From RGIG6291 sp964602275 (GTDB lineage Bacteria; Bacillota; Clostridia; TANB77; UBA1234): DNA of 27,369 bases. Every line of letters begins with the position of its first letter. Within the stretch, counting starts at the first letter, position 1. The notes below the pieces were generated by a model that was not told where the DNA came from, searched no databases, and was given only the letters and a program-made list of their open reading frames with translations. Both the position numbers and the translations under genes were made by a program. Shown here one piece after another: positions 8,199-17,545 of the stretch. The stretch lies in contig CAZRQF010000011.1 of NCBI GenBank assembly GCA_964602275.1, forward strand, positions 1-27,369. Reading direction: 5' to 3'.

Positions 8199-11100
8199 TT
8201 AATAATTTCCGTTATTGTTGTTTGAATTGTTTAGTCTATCAAACGCTTGCCTATTTCTGTCAACTTGTGTTAAAGGTCTTCTCTGGTTTGTTGTATTTCT
8301 TGAAGTTTCAGTGCTTCTTCTATTATCTCTTTGATTTCGATTACTTGAGCTAGTACCCCCACTATTTTCAACTCCATTTGCAAAGCGTTCAATCTTTTTA
8401 TTCATTCTCTCTATTGCTGCTTTTCTTTCTTCTAAAACTTTCTTTCTGTATTCTTCTTCTTTTGTTAATTTATCCGGCTCTTTTTCCACAGTCAAAGTAA
8501 TGTTTCTCGTTTTTACACCTTTTTCATTATCATCGCCATAAAGAATTGTTGACACTGATTCGTCTGCTATCGTCGCTAGCTTATCTACATCTAGCCCTTT
8601 TTCATTATTTATTATAGGTCCATCATTCTTTACCGAACTAATAACTCCCGATGCAACATTTGTAACATTGTCCACTCTATTTACTGCAAAATCAATTGTT
8701 TTATCTCTTACTTCACTTGCAACACTACTTCCAAGTTTTCCTGCCCCTATAAGCATACTTGGCTTTAACTCACTTGCAGCTCCCGAATACATCGCAGCCG
8801 CTGATAAAGCTATCGCTGGAGTTGTTACTGCAGCTGATGTAATTTTTGCAGTTTCTCTCGTTAAGTCTAATCTTTCTTGGAAAACTTTTTTCTTCATTTT
8901 TTCATATGAAGCATCATCGGTAATCTTTTTATTGTTATTTGCAATATCTTCTTTTAGCTGTGTTTCTTCAGCATCAACAATATCTTGAACAACTTCTTTT
9001 ACGCTATCGTCTTTCTTAAGTTTTTCTAATGTCTTTTTACCAAAATCATCTTTATTAATTTTAAATCCTGCTTCATCTAGTATATGCTGATAAACTGGTG
9101 TATCTTCTGCTTCTTCAACAATCACTTTTTTCGCTTCAGAAACAATTGTTTTTTGGTCATGCGAAGTTCCGTCTAACGCTTTTTCATTGTTTACTACAGT
9201 TGCTGCAAGTTGAGCTGTAAAGCTACTTGTCTTCTTGTTTTCTGGATTTGAATCCGCATTTCGAATTATCGACATAACCGCATTATCTGTTGATGTCTTT
9301 CTTGCTTTAGTTATTTTTTTATTTGCTTCCCAAATTTCACTTAGAGTAAATTCTCCTGCATCACTTCCGTCAACAATTGCTTGTGCCTCAGCAATTTCTT
9401 TTTGTTCTTCTGTTATCTCACCTGAGCCATTAGAAAGTTTGGCTACTTCAAAATAATGATTTACTCTATCAGTTTTGTTATATGAAGTATCCGACAACTT
9501 AGCATTTTTGTTCGTCATCTTTGCTGTTATTTTTTCTTTTTGTTCGTTTAATTCAAAAAGCTTTTGCTTATAACCAAATTCTTTCGATCTCGCAGTCTTT
9601 AGTTTGTCTTTATATTCCTCGGTTTTATCTCCATATACTCCACTTCTTATGCCAGCTTCCATACTCGCTATAAGCTTGGTAGCTTTTTGCTTTTTGGTTT
9701 CTACAGTAACTATTTCTTTATCAATCGTTTGTATCTCTCTAAGTCTTTTTGCATCCGCTTTTGTACAAATTGAACTTCTAACACTAGCAAGTTCTTTTTC
9801 ATCATCACTATCTATAGTTCTCCTTTTGGCAGCTTTAGCAAGTTTATCTTGTAATTCATGAGTAACCCCTTGATTTTCTAACACTCTATCTAGCTTCGCA
9901 AAATTTCCTTTTTGTTTTCTATTATTTATTAATACCTTTAAGTTTGCATTAATTTCAGCTTCGCTTAGTATTTCTACATTTTGAAGTGCATCTACAGCAT
10001 CATTTTGCTCCATCAAACCATCTACTTGTTGTTGTTGACCGGCAGTTAAATTCATATTTTTATATAGAGCTTTCATATCGCCACCAGCATTTGAATAATC
10101 TCTTAACTTACTTAATGCCTCTCTTAGTTGCTCTGGTGTAGCACTTGCCCTTAGAGCAATATTAACATTTAGTTTTGCTGCATCTTCGCTTATATTATTT
10201 TCTGCATTTGCACCTTTAGTTCCTGCACTTATGCCACTACTTGATAAATTCCATTCGTCCCATTTTTGCTTTGCTTTATATTCTTGAAGTCTAGATACAT
10301 CATCATTTTTTTGTAATCTTTTAGCATTTATTGAGCCTAACTTTTTAAAGCCACCGCCAATTGTCGACATGCTACTCTTAAGTACACTCATAGCACCAGA
10401 TGTAGCAAGCACACTTGCAGCAACATCTTTAACTGTTCCGCCGCCGCCACCTTTCATGTGACTAAATATTCCTCTTAATATCTTATCGCCTTGAGCTAAA
10501 TATGTAATACCTATGATAATCAATATAAAGTTTACATCGCTTCCACTTTTGCCAATTGCAAAGACAAGTCCCATTACAACAACATAGTTGATAGCATGGA
10601 AGGTTTGCAAAAATACATTTAAGATATATTCACTAAACCACTTATTAAAAGCTTGCGATTTGCCATCGCCAATTTTATCCACCGCATACGATATTGTAAC
10701 TAGCGGGAATATGACAATCAAAAATAGCGTAACTAATAACCTCTTTATATATATAAACAAAAACGCTACTAATTCTTTAATCATTACAAACCAGCAAATA
10801 GCATACATTATTCTTCCGCTTTCTAATGCTTTTGTTCTCATTTGACTCATATAGTCTTGTGAAGCAGAAGCATCAGCACCTAAATATGCAAACGGAAATG
10901 CAAGTCCTCCTGGATAGTCTACAATTTCAGCCTCTTCTATATTTACATTTGCTTTCGTTCTTAAATTTCCAATATAACTTACCACTGCATCATTTATTTT
11001 TATGGTATAACGAATTACATACGGAAATAGAAATAAAATTATAACCCCAAGCACCCAATCAAAAAATAACTTTTTATATCTTGCCATGCCTTTACCAGTA

Positions 11101-12017
11101 CTCGATAACACAATTCTTATACCCATGTATAGAAGTATTATTAAGTAAGCAACGATTGCAATATATGTAAATCTATTAAAAAATTTGTTTAAAATTCCCT
11201 CATCTTCTCCGTTTGGAAGCAATCCACTATCACTTAAAAACGGATTATACTTATCAGGATTTGGCGAGCCATTTTCATAAACATCATTTGTAAAAAAGCC
11301 TAACCTTGTCCTGCTATATTCATTAAAAATAATCTTATCTATCGTTACTGTTTCTCCTGCTGCAACACCAATTAAAAACATTGCACCATCGCCAAGAGTT
11401 TTTACAAAAAATGAAGTTAAAAGCTGCTCCACTAAATTTACACGAGCCTCTCCACCTAAAACACTAGCTGCATCAACTGCTGTTACACCAGCTTGACTAA
11501 CTGTATCTCCTGCATAAGATAAATATTGGAAATTATCTTCTATTTCTCCTAGTGCATTTCCACTCGTCGCTTCATAATATGTATCGTTTGTTATTGGAGT
11601 ACCTAATTTTATCGTTACAAACTGCTCATCGTTAGTTAATATATTACTATCTATTTGCATTTTATAATCTGTACCCGCTTTAAGCACAAAATATGGCACA
11701 CTTTTTGAATATATCTGATATAAAGGCTCACCGTCTTTATCTTTTAATGTATCACTTTTTAGAGCTGCTAAAGGCATATACTTATTATCATGAGAAAGCG
11801 AATAACCCCACGCACTATCTTCTATTATAGGTAAAACGGTTACGCTATATATTCCAGTTGTATCAACCGAAAATGTAAAACCATTTTCCGCTTGCGATTT
11901 AGTAACCGTATTTGAACCGGCACTAAATGTATACTCACTTGCATAAGAAAGTGATGTATTGAAAGTTAAAACCACAATAAGCATCCACAAAACTATCTTA
12001 TTTAAAATTTTCTTCAT
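8199..12017 (-). CDS. Large VirB6/TrbL-like T4SS membrane protein (VirB6-like 4)
   Basis: About 1272 residues from the ATG at 12017, which lies 8 bases after AAAGGAAG and opens MKKILNK. A GTG at 12026 would sit on the SD. The signal peptide is cleaved near SYA (24-26). An extracellular region of about 200 residues follows, with a beta-rich start (GIYSVTV near 55). The shared motif VTIDKIIFNEY is at about 224-234, then the membrane core at about 280-515: IVAYLIILLYMGIRIV, IKRLLV, IFPLV, a WFSEY variant of the WxKE motif, and QTFHAINY. The cytoplasmic tail of about 750 residues is highly charged and probably coiled-coil. It has an Ala/Gly-rich hydrophobic stretch around 1060-1110 and an Asn/Arg-rich, probably disordered C-terminus. 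Spacing to the next gene is 18 nt. Family knowledge places VirB6/TrbL in the inner-membrane channel; the function of the tail is unknown. Confidence 0.87.
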   Translation of the reverse strand: MKKILNKIVLWMLIVVLTFNTSLSYASEYTFSAGSNTVTKSQAENGFTFSVDTTGIYSVTVLPIIEDSAWGYSLSHDNKYMPLAALKSDTLKDKDGEPLYQIYSKSVPYFVLKAGTDYKMQIDSNILTNDEQFVTIKLGTPITNDTYYEATSGNALGEIEDNFQYLSYAGDTVSQAGVTAVDAASVLGGEARVNLVEQLLTSFFVKTLGDGAMFLIGVAAGETVTIDKIIFNEYSRTRLGFFTNDVYENGSPNPDKYNPFLSDSGLLPNGEDEGILNKFFNRFTYIAIVAYLIILLYMGIRIVLSSTGKGMARYKKLFFDWVLGVIILFLFPYVIRYTIKINDAVVSYIGNLRTKANVNIEEAEIVDYPGGLAFPFAYLGADASASQDYMSQMRTKALESGRIMYAICWFVMIKELVAFLFIYIKRLLVTLFLIVIFPLVTISYAVDKIGDGKSQAFNKWFSEYILNVFLQTFHAINYVVVMGLVFAIGKSGSDVNFILIIIGITYLAQGDKILRGIFSHMKGGGGGTVKDVAASVLATSGAMSVLKSSMSTIGGGFKKLGSINAKRLQKNDDVSRLQEYKAKQKWDEWNLSSSGISAGTKGANAENNISEDAAKLNVNIALRASATPEQLREALSKLRDYSNAGGDMKALYKNMNLTAGQQQQVDGLMEQNDAVDALQNVEILSEAEINANLKVLINNRKQKGNFAKLDRVLENQGVTHELQDKLAKAAKRRTIDSDDEKELASVRSSICTKADAKRLREIQTIDKEIVTVETKKQKATKLIASMEAGIRSGVYGDKTEEYKDKLKTARSKEFGYKQKLFELNEQKEKITAKMTNKNAKLSDTSYNKTDRVNHYFEVAKLSNGSGEITEEQKEIAEAQAIVDGSDAGEFTLSEIWEANKKITKARKTSTDNAVMSIIRNADSNPENKKTSSFTAQLAATVVNNEKALDGTSHDQKTIVSEAKKVIVEEAEDTPVYQHILDEAGFKINKDDFGKKTLEKLKKDDSVKEVVQDIVDAEETQLKEDIANNNKKITDDASYEKMKKKVFQERLDLTRETAKITSAAVTTPAIALSAAAMYSGAASELKPSMLIGAGKLGSSVASEVRDKTIDFAVNRVDNVTNVASGVISSVKNDGPIINNEKGLDVDKLATIADESVSTILYGDDNEKGVKTRNITLTVEKEPDKLTKEEEYRKKVLEERKAAIERMNKKIERFANGVENSGGTSSSNRNQRDNRRSTETSRNTTNQRRPLTQVDRNRQAFDRLNNSNNNNGNY

Positions 12018-12034
12018 ATACATCACTTCCTTTC

Positions 12035-15014
12035 TTATTTTTCATGAATTTCTCTTTTTACGCCATTAATTCTTGTCTTCGTAGTTTTAGTTTTTGTAGC
12101 TCTATTTTTTACTTTTTGTGCAGATGTTTTTGTAGCTCTAGTATATTTTTGACCTGCCGGCATATTTTTCGTAGAATGCCTTGGCATACTGCCAACAGTT
12201 GGTGTTGTAGTTTCTTTGGTTTTTGGTTTAGATTTTGCCGCAGCACCACCAACCATTTGATTTACAGATGTACCAACACTAATTCCCTGTTGCATAGCAG
12301 CAGCCATTCCGTTTTTGCCACTATTTAAAATTGCATTTGTAGTACCAGAGGCAACCCCTGTCATAATGCCTGCACCTTTTCTAAGATTTGTCGAAGCCAT
12401 TTTTAGTGCTTTACCAGCATAACTATTTTGAGCACTATGTACACCACGCTTTAATTTTCTTCCTGCATTGCCAGCATGATACATTCCATTTCTAACCATA
12501 CTTGCTGCATTCATAGTTTTTAGCATAGCTTTTTTAGCTGCTCCAGCCTTCTCCATTTGTTCTCTTCTTCTTTGAATGTTCATATCACGAGCATTCTTCT
12601 TTCTATCAGCAACAGCTTGTCGCTTTTTGTCCGTCGCAGTTTTAGCTGCCATGCCTTTCTTATCATAATCTTTCAAAGCTTTCTTAGCCTGTTTTGCTCT
12701 GTTATCAACTGTATTCTTTAGACCTTTATTTTTTACATCGCTTGCTAAGTTTTTAGTAGCACCATAGGCAGATTTTGCACCTTTTGCTGTAGTTTTTATT
12801 CCGCCTTTGCCAGCTTTTATTGCAGCTTTTGCCACCATAACACCACCTATAACATTTGAAGTTAAGTGGCCTATTGTGTTTCCATTAATTCCAAATAGCG
12901 TTCTAAACATTCTTTCCATTGGGAATAGTATCATTACTGCAAGCACTAAGAATAGCCAATTGTCAGGGTTTGCTTCATATATATCAAGTCCAGTTTTTAT
13001 CAAAAATACATATACAACCGCATGTGCAATTTGAACTATTATATTTACTGTAAATTCCTTTGTCCATGTTTCAAAAGTCTGTGCCTTGCCGTCACCTGCT
13101 TTATCTATTGCATATGCTATCATAACTATTGGGAATATCATGATTAGTATAGCTACCATTATCATTCTCTTATAGTACATTGCAAGTAAACTTATCATTT
13201 GTATTAAAAGTATCAGCCAAATAACAGCGTACACAATTCTACCCGTTTTTCCTGCCTTTGCTCTCATTGAAGACATCAAGTCTTGACCAGAAGATGTATA
13301 ATTTTCAAGAGCTGAAATTTCTTCTTTAAGTTTTTTTATCTCAAGTGAATTATTTTTATATTTTACTAATTTACTAATTTTTTCTTCTAAGTATGTTGAA
13401 TCACAACTAATGTTTAAGTTTCTATGTGCCTTTAATTTTTTTTCAAATTCATCTTCGTTTATATAGCTCCAATTATCTATATTGTTATCCACATATGCAT
13501 TTATGTCTTTTTCCATAACGCTGTTATAGCTTTTCGATTGATCAACTGCAGCGTATATTGCATTTATAATCGCATCATACCAAACATTATTAGAAGTTTG
13601 TTTCTTTGCTATTTCTTTTTCTAAGTTTGCTATTTGCTCTTCTCTTGCTTTAGTTGCATTACCTATTAATTCGTCAATTTTCACAGTTTGAGCATTTTCA
13701 CCTATTATAGACTCATCATCTAGCATCGCAATAACATTATATTGGGTATACATCGGCGTTGCACTTTTTCCAAGATAACTTACTATACCATTTGATATAT
13801 CAGTTATGTATGGAAAGAACCTTGGAAATATAAATAAAATTGCTACTCCAACTACCCAATGCTCTAAGTATTTAAAATATTTAGATTGCTTTTCAGTGCC
13901 TACACTAATTACTATTTGAATACCTATATAAAGTAATATTACGACAAACGCAATTATGGCAAGCCATTCAAAACCAGAATACATTGTATTGATCATATTC
14001 TTTACTTCACTATTTGCAAACATACCTGCTCTGCCTCTAAAATCAATAACCGTTGCATCATATCTGTTAAAAATTATAGAATCCATCGTGACATTAGAAC
14101 CTATGAAAAGTCTAATAACAAACATAAATATTTCGCCAATTCCAATTAATAGCCATGTTACAGCTGTTTCTATAACTCCTGCTTGTTCTTCTTCGTCTGT
14201 TTCTTCCCCAACAAAATGGTATAAAACATCTACTCTATAATTCTCTTCATTACTTACATTAGTGCCATCCCAATCGCCATATCTTATTATCATTGCTGGT
14301 AATTTATCTTCTGTGACAGGTCGTGGGTCTATTACTAGTTCAGCAGTTTTTGCCTTTTTTGAATATGTAGTTCTATTATTTTCAAAAGAAGTGCCAGAGC
14401 AATTTGCTCTACTTACAGACTCAAACAACTCTTCTGCCGTTCCACTTTTAGTAAATACAAAGTAACTTGGATGTGGCACATTTGGTTCGTTTGCAAGCGA
14501 TGCATTTTTTAATACATATGCATCTCTTTCTTTTTTACTTTCCCTATTTGCATTTAAATAAAATATCGTTCCATCACATTTTTCAATTGTTTTTATTTTA
14601 AAATCCACACTCGCATAATCAGTTGTTGCTGTTGTCGTGCGTGGAGATGTGCCAGCTTGCATGTAATATTCCGAATTTTGATTTTTTCTAGTGTAACACA
14701 CCGTTTTTGCACTACTATAATAAGTAAATCTTACAATTTTATTTTCTCTATCCCATTCTACACAATATGTACCACTACTTCTATCACCATCAACTTTAAA
14801 ATAAAAATTAGCTTCATCTTCATAAGTTACTTCAACATATGAAGTTTGCCCACTTTGTCCTCTAGTTGCATAATCCATATTAATAATATATGGAGATTTT
14901 TCTGTTCCGCTTGCCCGAGATGCTTTCTTCAGCATTAACTATACTATTTAGCGATAGCAACATAGTGAATACCACTACCGCTAAAAACATTATTGAAATT
15001 TTATTTTTTTTCAC
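12035..15014 (-). CDS. VirB6/TrbL-like T4SS membrane protein with a +1 frame change after the signal peptide (VirB6-like 3)
   Basis: The main frame is open from 14935 down to 12035 (966 residues), but the ATG at 14935 has no ribosome binding site or signal peptide. A GTG at 15014, 9 bases after AGGAAGGGAG, opens a frame reading MKKNKISIMF... with a perfect signal peptide (NSIVNA, then EE). That frame stops at about 14880. The two frames differ by one base, so the intact product of about 990-1000 residues needs a frame change between about 14881 and 14944. Main-frame layout: extracellular domain to about 250; VTMDSIIFNRY at about 282-292; TM helices around 320-375; an unusually long predicted coiled-coil loop at about 405-550; TM helices at about 567-690 with YYKR, IFPIV, WTKE and QIAHAVVY; then a strongly basic Ala/Lys-rich cytoplasmic tail of about 270 residues. 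It lies 17 nt from both neighbours. Confidence 0.82.
14881..14944 (-). other. Frame change site between signal peptide and mature VirB6-like 3
   Basis: The signal-peptide frame is bounded by a TAA at about 14880. The main frame is bounded upstream by a TAG two codons before its first ATG. The switch must therefore occur inside this stretch. The simplest cause is one extra base in the five-A run (14897-14901; T on the plus strand): with four A the frames would fuse as ...GKRNRKSPYIINMDY. It could be a real mutation, a phase-variable tract, an assembly error or programmed +1 shifting. Confidence 0.7.
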
Positions 15015-15023
15015 TATGTGCTA

Positions 15024-15033
15024 CTCCCTTCCT
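15024..15033 (-). promoter_or_regulatory. Ribosome binding site fixing a GTG start for VirB6-like 3
   Basis: AGGAAGGGAG overlaps the stop codon of the preceding gene (15032-15034) and lies 9 bases before GTG 15014. The same 17-18 nt stop-to-start spacing separates VirB6-like 3 from 4 and 4 from 5, which supports this start over the ATG at 14935. Confidence 0.8.
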
Positions 15034-17473
15034 ATTTTTTCTTTTTGCTCATCTTATCTACTGTCTTTAACAGCTTTAGCTCGCCTGCGTCCTTACCTCT
15101 CGTTGTCGTTCTTCCGCCTAAATCAGCTAAAGCTTCTCTAATTATCTTTTGTTTTTCTGTTTCCATAGAAGATAAATCAAAACCTAAGTCTTTAAATTCT
15201 TGATCCATTTCGCCTGCAAGTATCTTTTTCTTTAATCTATGACCATGATATGCATTGCTAACTCCTCTAATAGGCACTTTTGCAAAATTTGCTATGCCAG
15301 TACCAACTGATTTACCAATTACAACTCCTGCAGCCGCTTTTTTAGCACTGCCAGTTGCAAGACCTGCTGCAGCGCCTACCATGCCGCCAAGTGTTCCACC
15401 AGTTAAATTTATAGCACCGCTAGCAACTTTTCTCGCAGCTCCCACTGCACCATTTCTCTTACCCTTGCCTTTTCCTTTTTCTTTATTTCTCAAAGCTGCA
15501 GCTATTACTGCTGTTTGAGCAGTTGCAAAGTTTGCCATTGAATCATTTGTAACATCTTCTGGCTCGTTTGACTCATTTCTTTCTTCTTCATTTGCCTCTG
15601 CACTTGATGTTTGTGCAGCGGTATCTGCTTTAGTCACTTCTCTATGTGCATCTTGTGCCACTTTGCTTGTGCCAGCTTGATTTAATTTTTTCTCTGCCTC
15701 TTCCAAGTCTTTTTCATCTGCATCATTTTGTTTTCCCTTTTTAAATAATCCAGGAACACTCTTTATCATTCCGTATCCTGCCATGCCAGCAGCTGCCAAA
15801 TCACCAATTGTATTTGCAGAAGATTTCATACCAAATATTGAACGCAATATTTTTTCGCCTTGGAATAAGAAAATAACACACATAAGCATAAATAACCAGT
15901 TGTCTGTTTGAATATACGAATTAATTCCGGCATTAATAACAATTACATATACCGCAGCGTGGAAAGATTGTGTAAGTACCAAAATTACATATTCTTTTGT
16001 CCATGTACTAAGCGCACGAGAACCACCAGATGTTAACTTTTCTACTATGTACATAAGTGCAACAATCGGAAAAATGGTAATTAAAAATGCCATCATAAAA
16101 ACTCTCTTATAATAAACAACTAATATTACAATCAATTCTCCAAGTAGCACCATATAAACAAATGTTAAAGACATCTGATTTAAATTACCCGCAAGTTCTC
16201 TTACATATAACATCATATCTCTTTTAGATGTTCCGTTTGGCTCAAAGGCATCTCCTCTTATCGAAGCTATAAAATTATCTTCACCAAAAGAATCGGAAAT
16301 TGAATCTAATGTACCTTCACTAACCTCTGGTGTTGGAATATATGCTTCATAATTTCCATTCTGATCTTCTAGGTCACTTGCAATCATCTTTACAAGCACA
16401 TCATTTATTTTTACGGTATATTTCATTACATACGGATATAAAAATAATATTATAACTCCTGTAAGCCAAGCTTGAAAAGTATCTTTATATTTTGCTTTTG
16501 CATCGCCTGTACTTGCAAATACTATTTTTATGCCAACAACTAATAAAGCTACTAAATAAACTAAAATGGCAAATGATAAAAATACATTATACCATGTGTT
16601 TACAGGCTCTTTTAATACTGACATAACGCCATTTATAACGCCACTATCGTTAGGATCACTTGTTTTACCGTCCCAAAAGTTTATACTTAATTTGCCAACC
16701 TTACCAAATATTACTTTATCTATTGTTACTTGCTCTCCAACCGCTGCACAAACAGCAGAAAAAATACCGTCTGCCACTGCTAAAAATACTCTATTATATA
16801 AAGACTCTAAAAGACTTAGTACTTCGCCTACTGCATCAGTAAGCCATTTCCATAGCTTTTTAAAAAAACCTTCGCCAGTTGAATTTTGACTTATAGTTTT
16901 AAATCTTTCTTCTACTGTCCAATTTTCGGAAGCTATATTAAGTTCTTCGGCATATGTCACTCCATCATCGGTTGTAACTTGTAAAGTCATCTTTATTGGG
17001 CTACCTTCATACGAAGTTACATTATTAGCAAGCTCTAACAAGTAGCCAAAATTTTCGCCATCAGCATTAAAATTATTTGCAGCTTGACGCTTTAATATGC
17101 TTTGATATGTTTCTTTCTCAGCACCACTACTTGATGTTCTTACCATAACATTTAATTTTACTGGATAAGACTTTATTGAGCCGTCTTCTTGTTTTACCTG
17201 GCAAGAAAAACTAATCGACCCCGAACTACTATAATTGTACACAATTCTTGGATAAGAAGTGCTTTCACTTGGTAGTTCTATTTCTATGAAATACGCTTCA
17301 TAGTTTGTGCCATCTTTATTATAAGAAAACTTATAAAATTGTCGTTCACCACTCATGGTGCTAACCCAGTTTTGAAGTACCATTTCAACACTACCATCAT
17401 CTGCCAATGCCACTCCACCAAAATTTGCAATTAAAGATGGTATCATCATAATAATAAGCATAAATGCAATCAT
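15032..17473 (-). CDS. VirB6/TrbL-like T4SS membrane protein (VirB6-like 2)
   Basis: 813 residues from the first in-frame ATG. The ATG has no SD at normal distance, and the signal peptide it gives lacks a basic start. The only strong SD (17505-17512) points to ATA 17497 or ATT 17500, which would add the basic stretch KNRFLKR in frame; the true start is probably there. The signal peptide is cleaved near VALA (21-24). The extracellular domain runs to about 200 and looks beta-rich, followed by an amphipathic helix (204-230). The shared motif VTIDKVIF is at about 249-256. The membrane core is at about 297-545: YLVALLVVGIKIVFAST, YYKR (454-457), IFPIV, WTKEY, QSFHAAVY. The cytoplasmic tail (550-813) has a charged helix and then a long Gly/Ala-rich stretch (about 675-740) of gly-zipper type. 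It is the second VirB6-like gene, between VirB6-like 1 and 3. Confidence 0.87.
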   Translation of the reverse strand: MIAFMLIIMMIPSLIANFGGVALADDGSVEMVLQNWVSTMSGERQFYKFSYNKDGTNYEAYFIEIELPSESTSYPRIVYNYSSSGSISFSCQVKQEDGSIKSYPVKLNVMVRTSSSGAEKETYQSILKRQAANNFNADGENFGYLLELANNVTSYEGSPIKMTLQVTTDDGVTYAEELNIASENWTVEERFKTISQNSTGEGFFKKLWKWLTDAVGEVLSLLESLYNRVFLAVADGIFSAVCAAVGEQVTIDKVIFGKVGKLSINFWDGKTSDPNDSGVINGVMSVLKEPVNTWYNVFLSFAILVYLVALLVVGIKIVFASTGDAKAKYKDTFQAWLTGVIILFLYPYVMKYTVKINDVLVKMIASDLEDQNGNYEAYIPTPEVSEGTLDSISDSFGEDNFIASIRGDAFEPNGTSKRDMMLYVRELAGNLNQMSLTFVYMVLLGELIVILVVYYKRVFMMAFLITIFPIVALMYIVEKLTSGGSRALSTWTKEYVILVLTQSFHAAVYVIVINAGINSYIQTDNWLFMLMCVIFLFQGEKILRSIFGMKSSANTIGDLAAAGMAGYGMIKSVPGLFKKGKQNDADEKDLEEAEKKLNQAGTSKVAQDAHREVTKADTAAQTSSAEANEEERNESNEPEDVTNDSMANFATAQTAVIAAALRNKEKGKGKGKRNGAVGAARKVASGAINLTGGTLGGMVGAAAGLATGSAKKAAAGVVIGKSVGTGIANFAKVPIRGVSNAYHGHRLKKKILAGEMDQEFKDLGFDLSSMETEKQKIIREALADLGGRTTTRGKDAGELKLLKTVDKMSKKKK

Positions 17474-17504
17474 TCTTTTTAAAAATCTATTCTTTATAAT
17501 AATA

Positions 17505-17512
17505 CCACCCCC
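17505..17512 (-). promoter_or_regulatory. Strong RBS implying a non-ATG start for VirB6-like 2
   Basis: GGGGGTGG on the minus strand lies 7 bases before ATA 17497 and 4 before ATT 17500. It is 31 bases before the first ATG (17473), too far to serve it. Reading from ATA gives IKNRFLKRMIAFML..., a proper positively charged signal-peptide start. Confidence 0.6.
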
Positions 17513-17545
17513 TTTTTACTTAAATTTTAAATAATTTTATCCGTA

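Noticed and set aside
12035..15014. Calling VirB6-like 3 a dead pseudogene
   Set aside because: The 966-codon body is open with all core motifs intact and no further decay. One base accounts for the frame difference, so the gene may be functional, recoded or wrongly assembled.
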